From an uncultured Collinsella sp. (GTDB lineage Bacteria; Actinomycetota; Coriobacteriia; Coriobacteriales; Coriobacteriaceae): a DNA stretch of 64,000 nucleotides. The position numbers were made by a program, and so were the translations under genes. Shown here piece by piece: positions 44,160 to 53,291 of the stretch. The notes under the pieces were generated by a model. It worked only from the letters and a program-made list of their open reading frames with translations, had not been told where the DNA came from and ran no database searches. The stretch is from the NCBI GenBank assembly GCA_902497025.1, contig CABVDJ010000005.1:1-64000 (forward strand), in the 5' to 3' direction. Each line of letters opens with the position of its first letter. The stretch's first letter is position 1.

Positions 44160-45932
44160 TTAGAGCGCCTCCTCATCGAGCGGAGCGACCATGGTGCCCT
44201 CGCCCGCAAGCGGCGACTTGTCGCGCCAGACGTTCTCGAACTGCTCCTTGTCGAGCACGTGGTCGCGCTTGGCGGCGACATCGGTCACCGTCACGCGGTC
44301 GGTGCAGGAGTAGCACGGATCGAGCGAGCCGACGATCAGCGCAGCGTCGCCCACGGTGTTGCCGCGGAACATGTAGCGCAGGACCGGCCAGTTGCTGTAC
44401 GTGGCAGCCTTGGCGCGCCAGCGGTAGCACTTCTGGTTGTTGCCGAGCATGGCCCAGTGCACGTCCTCGCCGCGCGGCGCCTCGGTGGCGCCGATGGCGT
44501 ACTTGTGCGGGGTGTACTCCCAATCCGTGGTGAGGATGGGGCCCGACGGGCAGTTCTCGAGCATGGTCTCGATCATGTCGATCGAATCGTAGACCTCCTG
44601 GATGCGGACGGCGGTGCGGCCGAAGGCATCGCAGGTGTCTGCCGTAGCAGCATGCATCTTCTGAACATCCGGATCGACGTAGCCGTCGAAGGGATGGTCA
44701 AAGCGCACGTCGCGGGCATAGCCCGAGCCACGCATGAGCGGGCCGACCGGCGAGAAGTCGCGTGCGATCTTGCGGTCCAGAATGCCGATGCCACTCGTAC
44801 GCTCAATAAAGTTGGGCGTGGAGAGCAAGACGTCGACGAGCTCCTGAACCTCGGAGCGCAGCTGGTGGATGGTCGTGAGCGTAGAAAGCTTCTGCTCGGC
44901 CAAAATGTCGCGACGCACACCGCCGATCACGTTGAGGCCGTAGGTCTTGCGGTGACCGGAGAGCTTCTCGGCCAGGTCCATGGACTTCTCGCGGACGCGG
45001 AAGAACTGCTGGAAGCCGGAGTCGAAGCCGGTGTAGTGCGACGCCAGGCCAATGTTGAGCAGATGCGAGTGCAGGCGCTCGACCTCGAGCATGATGGCGC
45101 GGATGTACTGGGCGCGCGGCGGGACATGAATGCCCTGGGCGCGCTCGACGGCCTCGGCGTAGGCCACCGAGTGGGCGCAGCCGCAAATGCCGCAGATACG
45201 GTCGGCGAGGAACGTCACGGCGTCATAGTTCAGGCGCGTCTCGGCGACCTTCTCCATACCGCGGTGCACGTAGAACAGACGGTAGTCAGCGTCCACGATC
45301 GTCTCGCCCTCGACGAACAGGCGGAAGTGGCCGGGCTCGTCGGAGGTGATGTGCAGCGGTCCCATGGGGACGAGCGTGGTCTCCTTGCCCTTGGTGTCGG
45401 CCAGGAATTCGTAGTTTTCCATGTCGCTCGCGGGGGCGGGACGGAAGCGGTAGTCCATGGAGTCCTTGCGCAGCGGGTACAGGCCGCTGGGCCAGTCATC
45501 GGGCAGTACCAGGCGGCGACGGTCGGGCAGACCCTCGGGGATCAGGCCGAACATGTCGCGCAGCTCGCGCTCGCCCCACACGCAGGCGGGGACGAACGGC
45601 GTCACGGACGGGAACGTCATCTTGGCGGGATCGACCTCGGTGCGCACGGTCACCCAGCCGGGGTCCTCGCCCTCCATGGAAATGACGTAGTACACGGCGT
45701 AGCGACCGCACAGGCTGCGCTCGTCGTTGCCGACAATCACGGGAATCCAGCCGTAGCGCTCGTAGTACAGGTAGTGGACGGCCTCGGGCAGACGGTCCAG
45801 CTTGACGGTGATCGTCAGCTGGTCCTCGCACTGCCATTCGACCTTCTCGATAGCGCCCGGCACTGCGGCGCGCAGGGCCTCGACGTGGCTTTCGCAGCGA
45901 CGAGCGTAGTCCTTCTTTTCAGGTTCTGCCAT
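44160..45932 (-). CDS. hyfG: [NiFe]-hydrogenase large subunit, hydrogenase-4 type (NuoC-NuoD fusion)
   Basis: This 590-residue protein joins a NuoC-like N-domain (to about residue 170, with GERELRDMFGLIPEGLPDRRRL) to a NuoD-like domain. Unlike NuoD it keeps all four nickel Cys: RICGICGCAHS and DPCYSCTDR. So it is a true hydrogenase. The last 44 residues after DPCYSCTDR form a removable tail, the expected target of the HycI-like protease. Length and fusion match HycE/HyfG. It sits 4 bases after hyfF. Proton reduction to H2 is expected in the cytoplasm. Confidence 0.96.
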   Translation of the reverse strand: MAEPEKKDYARRCESHVEALRAAVPGAIEKVEWQCEDQLTITVKLDRLPEAVHYLYYERYGWIPVIVGNDERSLCGRYAVYYVISMEGEDPGWVTVRTEVDPAKMTFPSVTPFVPACVWGERELRDMFGLIPEGLPDRRRLVLPDDWPSGLYPLRKDSMDYRFRPAPASDMENYEFLADTKGKETTLVPMGPLHITSDEPGHFRLFVEGETIVDADYRLFYVHRGMEKVAETRLNYDAVTFLADRICGICGCAHSVAYAEAVERAQGIHVPPRAQYIRAIMLEVERLHSHLLNIGLASHYTGFDSGFQQFFRVREKSMDLAEKLSGHRKTYGLNVIGGVRRDILAEQKLSTLTTIHQLRSEVQELVDVLLSTPNFIERTSGIGILDRKIARDFSPVGPLMRGSGYARDVRFDHPFDGYVDPDVQKMHAATADTCDAFGRTAVRIQEVYDSIDMIETMLENCPSGPILTTDWEYTPHKYAIGATEAPRGEDVHWAMLGNNQKCYRWRAKAATYSNWPVLRYMFRGNTVGDAALIVGSLDPCYSCTDRVTVTDVAAKRDHVLDKEQFENVWRDKSPLAGEGTMVAPLDEEAL

Positions 45933-45936
45933 GGTG

Positions 45937-47502
45937 CTAATTCACCTCGCTTGTCTTGGTCTGGGAGCTGAACACCATGCGGTAGAGAGGGGCCTCGTGG
46001 AGCTCTTCGACGCTCTGGTTCAAAACGACGGACGTTGCATCCTCGACGCCGCTCGTAATGGCGACCGGGGTGGCGATACCGAACCACATGACCACGATCG
46101 CGAGGGCGATCTCGGGGATGATCATGAGGGCGGGCGCCTCGTGGCGCTTCATGCCCTCGGGCGCCTTACCGAAGATGGACTTGAGCGCAATGCCGGTAAG
46201 GGCAAAGTACACGCCGGTGAGGCCGATGGCCACGAGCACGACCACCCAGATGGGACCGGACTGGATGCCGGCCACGAAGGTGAGGAACTCGGAGATGAAC
46301 AGGGCGAACGGCGGGAAGGCGGCGAGCGCGAGCAGGGCGATGATGGTGAGCGCTGCCGTGACAGGAGCGATCTCGACGACGCCCTTGATCTTGTTCAGGT
46401 CGCGGGTGTGGTAGATGTGCTGGATGTTACCGGCCATGCAGAAGGCGAGCGCCTTCGTGAAGCCGTGGAAGATGCAGTGCAGCAGGCAGGCGGCGATACC
46501 GAGCGGACCACCGATACCCAGGCACAGCGCGACCACACCGACGTTGTCGACGGAGGAGTACGCGAAGCGGCGCTTGATATCGTCCTGCTTAAAGATGCAC
46601 AGGGCGGCCACCAGGATGGACAGCGTGCCCAGGATGAGCAGGAGCGTACGCGGATAGGTGTCGCCCACCGTGATGATGGACAGGGAGTAGAAGCGGATGA
46701 TCACCAGCATGGCGCACTTGAGCAGCACGCCCGAGAGCAGCGCGGAGACCGGGCTCGGAGCCTGGGAGTGCGCGTCGGGCAGCCAAGTGTGCATGGGGAA
46801 CAGGCCCGCCTTGGTGCCGAAGCCGATGACGATGAACGCGAACGCGAGGCGCACGAGCATCGGGTCGAACTGGTCGGCGTAGGGCATGATGGAGGTGAGG
46901 AAGGCTGCCTCATGCGCGTTGGGCATGATATCGGCGGCGTTCGCGTAGATGAGCAGCGTGCCGAACAGGCCGAAGGCCACGCCGGCGGTGCAGACCATCG
47001 CGTACTTCCAAGACGCCTCGAGCGCCTGCTTGTTCTTGTAGATGCCCACGAGGAACACGGTCGACAACGTGGTGGCCTCGACCGCCGCCCAGGTGAGGAT
47101 GATGTTGTTGGACAGGCAGGCGAGCAGCATCGTGAAAACGAACAGGCTAAACAGCGCGTAGTACTGCTTGGTGCGCTCGGCCGGCATGGTCTTCTCCTCG
47201 ATATCGATCTTGATATAGGAGATGGAGTACACGCCGGTGATGAACCCGATGATGCCTACCAGAAGGACGAAGATCGACGAGAGCGAATCGAGATGGAGCC
47301 ACAGGCCCAAAGCGTCGATATTCTGCCCGCTCGAGAGCATGGTTCCCGCGGTGACGACCGAAAGGACGAGGGTCGCCGCGACGGAGATGGTGTTGAGCCC
47401 CGCAAAGACGCTGTAGGACGTCGTCTTGGGGAGCGCAGCCATAATCAGGGAGAACACGAGGGGACAAGCGAGCAGGGCGACCGTCAGCATTGAAACATCC
47501 AT
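45937..47502 (-). CDS. hyfF: Hydrogenase-4 membrane subunit (NuoN/NuoL-like antiporter type)
   Basis: This 521-residue protein with about 14 spans has the proton-antiporter signature KAGLFPMHTWLPDAHSQAPSPVSALLSGVLLKCAML. Lys and His residues for proton transfer lie in the TM7-8 region, with KQDDIKRRFAYSSVDNVG following. Length is near that of E. coli HyfF (526) and the gene order is the same. It likely forms part of the proton-translocating membrane arm. There is a 3-base gap to hyfE. Confidence 0.92.
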   Translation of the reverse strand: MDVSMLTVALLACPLVFSLIMAALPKTTSYSVFAGLNTISVAATLVLSVVTAGTMLSSGQNIDALGLWLHLDSLSSIFVLLVGIIGFITGVYSISYIKIDIEEKTMPAERTKQYYALFSLFVFTMLLACLSNNIILTWAAVEATTLSTVFLVGIYKNKQALEASWKYAMVCTAGVAFGLFGTLLIYANAADIMPNAHEAAFLTSIMPYADQFDPMLVRLAFAFIVIGFGTKAGLFPMHTWLPDAHSQAPSPVSALLSGVLLKCAMLVIIRFYSLSIITVGDTYPRTLLLILGTLSILVAALCIFKQDDIKRRFAYSSVDNVGVVALCLGIGGPLGIAACLLHCIFHGFTKALAFCMAGNIQHIYHTRDLNKIKGVVEIAPVTAALTIIALLALAAFPPFALFISEFLTFVAGIQSGPIWVVVLVAIGLTGVYFALTGIALKSIFGKAPEGMKRHEAPALMIIPEIALAIVVMWFGIATPVAITSGVEDATSVVLNQSVEELHEAPLYRMVFSSQTKTSEVN

Positions 47503-47505
47503 GGC

Positions 47506-48159
47506 CTACCCCTTCAATTCGGTCAGGTCGTGGGAGTCGAGCGACTTGGTGTCGTTCCAGATCCTCACGACGACGGCGGACATGATGATGACGGCGAAAA
47601 TGGCGTCGGTGGCGATGCCGATCTCGATGATCTCGGGGGCCGTGGGCGCGAGCAGGGCGAGCGTCACGTGGCTACCGTTCTCCATAAGGCAGTACCCGAA
47701 GATTTGCTTGAGGATGTTGCGCTGGGAGATGATGCACGTGAGGCCGACGAAGAAGTGCGCGAAGCTGATGGCGAGGGCCGGAGTAGCCACCTCAGCGGTG
47801 GGCAGGCTCAGGCGCGTGACCACCGCGAAGCAGATGGCCACCTCCAGACCGGTGAGGATGATGGTCCAGGCCGGCTTGATGGAGGAGGTCAGCGTGCTAT
47901 CGGCAGGCGAACCCATCTTTTTGTAGGCACGGTTGAGAATGAACGGAACGAGGATCACCTTGGTGACGAAGGCCGACGCGGCCCACATGAGAAGCTCGGT
48001 GGCACCGGTGGTGAGGCCCAGGGTGAGCAGCACGCCCACCAGGACAACCGACTGGATCGCGTACCACTTAATGGCGGACGGGATGGTCTTCGAGACGACC
48101 ACCATGGTGGAGGTCACGATCAGAAGACCGCCCAGGATATTGACTAACGAATAACCCAT
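47506..48159 (-). CDS. hyfE: Hydrogenase-4 membrane subunit HyfE
   Basis: This 217-residue protein has about seven spans, with an N-terminal half resembling NuoK (MGYSLVNILGGLLIVTSTMVVV and AAFVTKVILVPFILNR) and a C-terminal half with QRNILKQIFGYCLMENGSHVTLALLAP. HyfE is 216 residues in E. coli and lies at the same place in the operon. It is a structural part of the membrane arm, missing from the shorter hyc-type complex, so its presence marks this as the hydrogenase-4 (FHL-2) type. Confidence 0.92.
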   Translation of the reverse strand: MGYSLVNILGGLLIVTSTMVVVSKTIPSAIKWYAIQSVVLVGVLLTLGLTTGATELLMWAASAFVTKVILVPFILNRAYKKMGSPADSTLTSSIKPAWTIILTGLEVAICFAVVTRLSLPTAEVATPALAISFAHFFVGLTCIISQRNILKQIFGYCLMENGSHVTLALLAPTAPEIIEIGIATDAIFAVIIMSAVVVRIWNDTKSLDSHDLTELKG

Positions 48160-48169
48160 GTCCTACCTC

Positions 48170-49627
48170 CTAACCCATCCAACTAGAGGACAGAGGACCG
48201 GCGACGACGACCATGATCATGAGGACGACGAACACGAACGCCATGGCGCGCGGAAGGGGCTGGCCGGCGGCCACGGTCTCGCTCGGCTCACCGGGCAGGA
48301 CCTTACCCATCCAACGCAGGAACCATGCGAAGGTGGCGACGGTCTCGACGACCATGACGCACACGAGGACGAAGATGACCGTGTTGGAAACACCAACCGC
48401 GAAGCCACCGGAAATAATCTGGAACTTGGAGAAGAACGTGCTCATGGGGGGCACGCCGGCGATAGCGGTCGCGGCGACCGCGAAGCCCACGCCCGTGACC
48501 GGGTACTTCTTCATGAGGCCCTGGATCTTGGGCAACATACGGGTTCCCAGCGTGAAGCTGAGGGAGCCGGCGATGAGGAAGAACAGGGTCTTGGTGAACG
48601 CGTGGTTGAAGATGTGCTCGACGGCGCCGTTGAACGCCATCTGGCTTCCGAACACGGAGAGGCCCAGGCCGAAGAACACGTAGGCGAGCTGCGCGATCGT
48701 CGAGAAGGCGAGCAGGCGCTTCATATCCTTCTGGGGCAGGTACATGAGGAAGCCGAAGAGCATGGTCACGACGGCGTCGATGATGGCGACCCAACCGACG
48801 ATCTCGGGGATATCGCCGGCACTCGCAAGAGCGCGGGCGAACACGCACACGCCGACCTTCACCATGGACGCGCCATGGAGGTAGGCGGAAACGGGCGTGG
48901 GGGCCTCCATTGCGGAGGGCAGCCACATGTAGAGCGGGAACTGGGCGGACTTGGCCCAAGCGGCGAACAGGATGAGCAGCAGCACGACGGTCTTCATACC
49001 GGAATCGAGCTGGGAGATCGCGCTCAGCGCGAACGTGCCGGTTCCGGCGAACAGGAAGGCCGCGCCGATGTAGAGTCCCAGAGCGCCGATATGGGTGATG
49101 ATGAGCGCCTTCATACCGGCCTTCTTGGCCGTGGGCGTCATGTAGTAGCTGATGAGGCCCCAGGAGCACACGCCGGTGATCTCGAAGAAAACGAGCTGGC
49201 CGACGATGGTGGAGCTGTAGGCGAGACCGGCCATGGCGCCGATGAACGTGGAGAAGTACACGTAGAAGCGGCGACGGGGCGCGTCGGGATGCTCCTTGTT
49301 CTTATCGCTCATGTACGGGAACGAATAGATGACGACGAGCAGGCCGATAGCGACGAACGCGGGTGCGAGCAGCGTGCTCATCCGGTCGAATATGAAGCCC
49401 ATGACCAAGGTCTGGCCCATACTCGCCCAGGTTACATCGACCGCGTTCATGCCGTTTCCGGCAAACGTCGCGGCCAAGCCAACGGAAGCGACCGTGGCGA
49501 TGCCGCCGGCAAAGGCGCAGATCCATTTAGCGTAGGGACGCGGCAGCATGACGATGAGCAGGGAGCCCAGCATGGGGACGGCGATCGCCACCATGGCAAA
49601 GAGGGACAAGCTCGATTCGATTGACAT
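48170..49627 (-). CDS. hyfD: Hydrogenase-4 membrane subunit (NuoM/NuoL-like antiporter type)
   Basis: This 485-residue protein with about 14 spans carries FAAWAKSAQFPLYMWLPSAMEAPTPVSAYLHGASMVKVGV, the antiporter-type channel signature. LPQKDMKRLLAFSTIAQLAYVF is the next conserved helix region. E. coli HyfD is 479 residues. It is absent from hyc operons, so it adds a proton channel compared with FHL-1. It is 16 bases from hyfC and 10 bases from hyfE. Confidence 0.92.
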   Translation of the reverse strand: MSIESSLSLFAMVAIAVPMLGSLLIVMLPRPYAKWICAFAGGIATVASVGLAATFAGNGMNAVDVTWASMGQTLVMGFIFDRMSTLLAPAFVAIGLLVVIYSFPYMSDKNKEHPDAPRRRFYVYFSTFIGAMAGLAYSSTIVGQLVFFEITGVCSWGLISYYMTPTAKKAGMKALIITHIGALGLYIGAAFLFAGTGTFALSAISQLDSGMKTVVLLLILFAAWAKSAQFPLYMWLPSAMEAPTPVSAYLHGASMVKVGVCVFARALASAGDIPEIVGWVAIIDAVVTMLFGFLMYLPQKDMKRLLAFSTIAQLAYVFFGLGLSVFGSQMAFNGAVEHIFNHAFTKTLFFLIAGSLSFTLGTRMLPKIQGLMKKYPVTGVGFAVAATAIAGVPPMSTFFSKFQIISGGFAVGVSNTVIFVLVCVMVVETVATFAWFLRWMGKVLPGEPSETVAAGQPLPRAMAFVFVVLMIMVVVAGPLSSSWMG

Positions 49628-49643
49628 AGTTTCTCCCTTCTCC

Positions 49644-50567
49644 CTACACGCCTACGACGACGAAGACGAACGCGAGGACCGCGATGCCGACGACGGCCCA
49701 GGTCTGGTTACCGAGCACCTTGAAGCGCGAACGGGAAACGGAGTTCTCGAGCACGCCGCAGACAACGAAATCGACCAGGCACTTGACAAGGAAGACGACG
49801 GCGCCCACGAGAGCGGTGACGCCGATGGTCGCGGGCTCTCCCCAGGGGATGAAGATGGAGGTGAACCAAGCGACGACCACGACCTGCTTCATGCCCATGG
49901 CGAGCTTCATCATGGCCAGGGACGGGCCGGAGAGCTCGGCGAGCGGGCCCTCCTGGAGCTCCTGCTCGGCTTCGGCCTGATCGAACGGCAGCTTGCCGAG
50001 CTCCATATAGCAGGCGGCCGCGAAGGCGACGCCGGCGAGGATGACGGCGACGACGCTCGAGACGTTGCCCGTAACGATGTGCTGACCCATGGTCGCAATG
50101 TCCGTGGAGCCGCACACGATGGCGACGGTAAACAGCGCGATGAGCATGGACGGCTCGATGAGCACGCTCATGAGGAGCTCGCGGATACCGCCGAAGCCCG
50201 CGTAGGCGTTGGAGGAATCCACGCCGGACAGCGCGAAGAAGAAGCGGGACAGCGCGAGCGCGTACATGATGGTGATGGCGTCACCAAAGACGGGCATGGG
50301 GCTCTCGAGCGTGAACATGGGCAGGCCCATGGCGAGCATGAACGACACCGCGAGGAACAGCGGCGGCATGATGCGCAGCACGAAGCTCGAGTCGGAACTC
50401 ACGGACTCGGGACGCGCCATGAGCTTCGCGAGGTCCCGGTAATCCTGAAGGATGGACGGACCGCGGCGATTGTGCATCTTCGCGCGAATCACACGGGCGA
50501 GGCCGGAGAAGAAGGGCGCGACCAGCATGACCACGAGGCCCTGCGCTATCGCAAGAACGATGTTCAT
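49644..50567 (-). CDS. hyfC: Hydrogenase-4 membrane anchor (NuoH/HycD-like)
   Basis: This 307-residue protein with eight spans has the NuoH-family loop RVIRAKMHNRRGPSILQDYRDLAKLM and the conserved ELGKLPFDQAEAEQELQEGPLAELSG. These acidic residues line the quinone-site equivalent at the junction between the membrane and peripheral arms. It fastens the hydrogenase arm to the antiporter subunits. E. coli HyfC has 315 residues. Confidence 0.94.
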   Translation of the reverse strand: MNIVLAIAQGLVVMLVAPFFSGLARVIRAKMHNRRGPSILQDYRDLAKLMARPESVSSDSSFVLRIMPPLFLAVSFMLAMGLPMFTLESPMPVFGDAITIMYALALSRFFFALSGVDSSNAYAGFGGIRELLMSVLIEPSMLIALFTVAIVCGSTDIATMGQHIVTGNVSSVVAVILAGVAFAAACYMELGKLPFDQAEAEQELQEGPLAELSGPSLAMMKLAMGMKQVVVVAWFTSIFIPWGEPATIGVTALVGAVVFLVKCLVDFVVCGVLENSVSRSRFKVLGNQTWAVVGIAVLAFVFVVVGV

Positions 50568-50584
50568 AATATCCTCTCCCCTCT

Positions 50585-52603
50585 CTAGACCATGACCACG
50601 GCGAGCACGAGGAAGACCACGAGCGCCGCGACGATGTAGCAGATGTATACGGAGTAGTTGCCGCCCTCGATCTTGGAGGCGAGGCCGGCCAGCTTATCGG
50701 CACCCTCGCTCGGTGCATCGACCAGGAAGCGGTCGGGCAGGGGCTCAACGCCCTGGGCGACACCGGTGAGCTTCTGGAACACGTGCGCGATGGACCAGCA
50801 GATCTTGGTGCATACCTCGCGCAGGGTGTAGAGCGGGCCCATGAAGAGCTCTACGTCTGACGCGAAGCTCGTGGCGACGACGGGCATGTGCTCGTTGGGC
50901 TCGTAGCCGCACGCCCAAGGGTCGGTCTTCTTAGCGGGGGCTTTGGTGCCGAGGCAGGACCTCAACACGAACGCGAGGCCGGTGAGGACCACGAGCGCGA
51001 TGGCGATCGCGGGGGTGGAGGTGGCGGCACCGGAAATCTCGTTCACCAGAGACACGCCCGAGGTGGCTGTGATGGCAGAGCCGGCAAGCACGCTCTGGGC
51101 GACGTCGCCCAGAACCGGGGCGATGACGGGAGAGCCGATTCCCAGCACCACGCAGATGGCCGCGAGGAGCATCTGCGAGAACAACATCGGAGCCGGGGAC
51201 TCCTTGGCGTTCGCGGCCTCCTGGGAACGAGGGCTGCTCGCGAACGAGACGCCGTAGGCCTTCACGAAGCACGTGACGGCCAGGGCACCGGTGATGGCGA
51301 GGGCGGCCGCGGAGGCGACGGCGAACACCATGACGACCGGGTCGGAGAGCGTCGAGATGTTGAACAGGGACTGGTAGGTGAACCACTCGGAAACGAAGCC
51401 GTTGAGCGGCGGGATAGCCGAGATGGCAAGGGCACCGATGAGGAAGCAGACGGCCGTGACCGGCATACGGCGGAACAGGCCGCCCATCTTCTCCATGTTG
51501 CGCGTACCCGTGGCATAGAGCAGGGAGCCCGCGCCGAGGAACAGCTCGCCCTTGAACATGGCGTGGTTGAGCGTGTGGTAGAGGGCGGCCATGAGCGCGA
51601 TCGTCGCGATGACGTCGTTGCCCAGGGCGTGCGCCGTCATGGACGCGCCGACACCGAGCAAGATGATGCCGATGTTCTCGACGGAGTGGTAGGCCAGCAG
51701 GCGCTTAATGTCGTGCTCGTGGAGGGCGTAGACGACGCCCAGGACCGACGAGATGGATCCGAAGACCAAGACCATGAGGCCCCACCAGAGCTGGACGCCC
51801 GAACCCGCGAGCAGGTCGAGACCGACCTTGAGGATTCCCAGGATGCCGATCTTGATCATGCCGCCGGACATGAGGGCGGACACGTTGGACGGCGCCTCGG
51901 GGTGCGCCTGGGGCAGCCAGGAGTGCAGCGGGATGATACCGGCCTTTGCGCCGAATCCGAAGAACGCGAGGACGAAGCACGCGGAGGAGACGGCGGGTCC
52001 AAAGTCATGCGTACGGAAATCACTGAAGCTGAAGGAACCGCCCACGCCGTTGGTCATGAGCAGGAAGCTCGCCATGATAAGGACAAAGCCCACGTGCGCG
52101 ATGACGAAGTAGAGCCAACCGCCCCTAATGGAGTTCTTGTTCTCCTCGATAACGACAAGGAAGTAGCTCGTAAGGGACATGAGCTCAAAGGCGACCAGGA
52201 ACCAGAACACGTTGTCGGCGGTGATGACGAGCATCATCGAGGCGACGAAGGTGTTCATGAAGAAACCGGCGCGCCCGACCTTGCCCGGGTACTCATCGAA
52301 GTAGGACAGACCGTAGATGAAGCCCGCAAAGGCGAGGATTGAGATGAGGACCACGATCAGGCCCGCAAGGCCGTTGAGCAAGAGCTCGAGACGGGCGAAC
52401 GGGAAAAAGAAGACCGTGTTGAGGGACGAAACGTCGCCAAGCACGGCCTCGAGGCCCGCGATGAACGACAGCACGGCCGCGACGGCGCCGATCAGGCAGC
52501 CGGCGGTCTTGGCGGCGTTATCGGCCTTGATCAGCAGAACCGAGGCGAGCGCACCGATGCACGAGACGGCAAGCGATGCGATAAACAGCGTCATGCTATC
52601 CAT
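50585..52603 (-). CDS. hyfB: Hydrogenase-4 membrane subunit (NuoL/HycC-like antiporter type)
   Basis: This 672-residue protein, equal in length to E. coli HyfB, has about 16 spans and the signature GAKAGIIPLHSWLPQAHPEAPSNVSALMSGGMIKIGI. EHDIKRLLAYHSVENIGIILLG follows with its conserved Lys/His. The C-terminal part includes the long lateral helix region and a polar loop with KTDPWACGYEPNEHMP. It overlaps hyfA by 8 bases. GGGAGC lies 8 bases before the ATG. It should be a proton channel of the membrane arm. Confidence 0.94.
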   Translation of the reverse strand: MDSMTLFIASLAVSCIGALASVLLIKADNAAKTAGCLIGAVAAVLSFIAGLEAVLGDVSSLNTVFFFPFARLELLLNGLAGLIVVLISILAFAGFIYGLSYFDEYPGKVGRAGFFMNTFVASMMLVITADNVFWFLVAFELMSLTSYFLVVIEENKNSIRGGWLYFVIAHVGFVLIMASFLLMTNGVGGSFSFSDFRTHDFGPAVSSACFVLAFFGFGAKAGIIPLHSWLPQAHPEAPSNVSALMSGGMIKIGILGILKVGLDLLAGSGVQLWWGLMVLVFGSISSVLGVVYALHEHDIKRLLAYHSVENIGIILLGVGASMTAHALGNDVIATIALMAALYHTLNHAMFKGELFLGAGSLLYATGTRNMEKMGGLFRRMPVTAVCFLIGALAISAIPPLNGFVSEWFTYQSLFNISTLSDPVVMVFAVASAAALAITGALAVTCFVKAYGVSFASSPRSQEAANAKESPAPMLFSQMLLAAICVVLGIGSPVIAPVLGDVAQSVLAGSAITATSGVSLVNEISGAATSTPAIAIALVVLTGLAFVLRSCLGTKAPAKKTDPWACGYEPNEHMPVVATSFASDVELFMGPLYTLREVCTKICWSIAHVFQKLTGVAQGVEPLPDRFLVDAPSEGADKLAGLASKIEGGNYSVYICYIVAALVVFLVLAVVMV

Positions 52604-53213
52604 TGTTTACGCTCCCTTCTGCTTTCTCGGACAGGCCCTGGGCCACAGCGGTAACGTCGACGACTGGACCGTTTTCGATCGAGCGCAGGCGCTTGGCCTC
52701 GTCGAGCTCGCGATCGGCCGCGCCGCCCATGACGGTCAGCGCCTTGGTGGGGCACGCCGCCACACAATGCGGGCCGTCCGGATCGAAGGCACACAGGTCG
52801 CACTTGACGGCGCAGGTGTACTGGCCAGGAGCCCACGTAAGCAGGCTGCTCAGGGACTTAGGATACGAAGGCGTCGGGTCGCACATGCCTGCGACACCGG
52901 CGATAGACGTGCCATCGGGATGGATGGCTCCGAAGGGGCACGCGATGGCGCACAGCCTGCACCCGATGCACTCCTGCTCCTTGACGTGGATGCGATCGCC
53001 ATCGTGCTCGATGGCATTCACCGGGCAAACCTCGGCGCAGGGAGCACCCTCGCAATGGTGGCAGGCAAGGGCGGCCGAAATACCGCCGGTCTTCACGAGC
53101 GCCAGGCGCGGCGTATCCTGAAGACCCTGCATCCGGTGGGCGTCGGCACAGGCGGACTGGCATGTTCCGCAGCCGATGCACCTCTCCGGGTTGATGTCGA
53201 TGAAGCGGTTCAT
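52596..53213 (-). CDS. hyfA: Hydrogenase-4 ferredoxin-like subunit HyfA
   Basis: This 205-residue protein carries four 4Fe-4S motifs: CIGCGTCQSACADAH, CHHCEGAPCAEVCP, CIGCRLCAIACPFGAI and a last set, CDLCAFDPDGPHCVAACP. This is the HycB/HydN pattern of electron carriers between FdhF and the hydrogenase. I chose the ATG at 53213 because AAGGA lies 8 bases upstream; GTG at 53219 would add two residues. It starts the hyf run and is separated from fdhF by a strong stem-loop. Confidence 0.92.
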   Translation of the reverse strand: MNRFIDINPERCIGCGTCQSACADAHRMQGLQDTPRLALVKTGGISAALACHHCEGAPCAEVCPVNAIEHDGDRIHVKEQECIGCRLCAIACPFGAIHPDGTSIAGVAGMCDPTPSYPKSLSSLLTWAPGQYTCAVKCDLCAFDPDGPHCVAACPTKALTVMGGAADRELDEAKRLRSIENGPVVDVTAVAQGLSEKAEGSVNNG

Positions 53214-53235
53214 CCCCACTTCCTTTCAAAATAAC

Positions 53236-53270
53236 GGGCCGGGCTCCCGAACGTACGGGACGCCCGGCCC
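53236..53270 (-). other. Strong stem-loop between fdhF and hyfA
   Basis: GGGCCGGGC (53236-53244) pairs with GCCCGGCCC (53262-53270), and TCCCG pairs with CGGGA inside. On the minus strand it is followed by GTTATTTT, not a clean T run. It may partly end the fdhF transcript or act as a processing and stability element that sets different amounts of FdhF and hydrogenase. Confidence 0.6.
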
Positions 53271-53291
53271 AAAAAGCCAACGAGAACGGGA

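Noticed and set aside
44160..45932. Large subunit being a NuoD-type non-hydrogenase
   Set aside because: Both CxxC motifs for the Ni-Fe centre are present.
43959..45971. A 670-codon open frame on the plus strand
   Set aside because: Antisense to the hydrogenase large and ferredoxin subunits; no family pattern.
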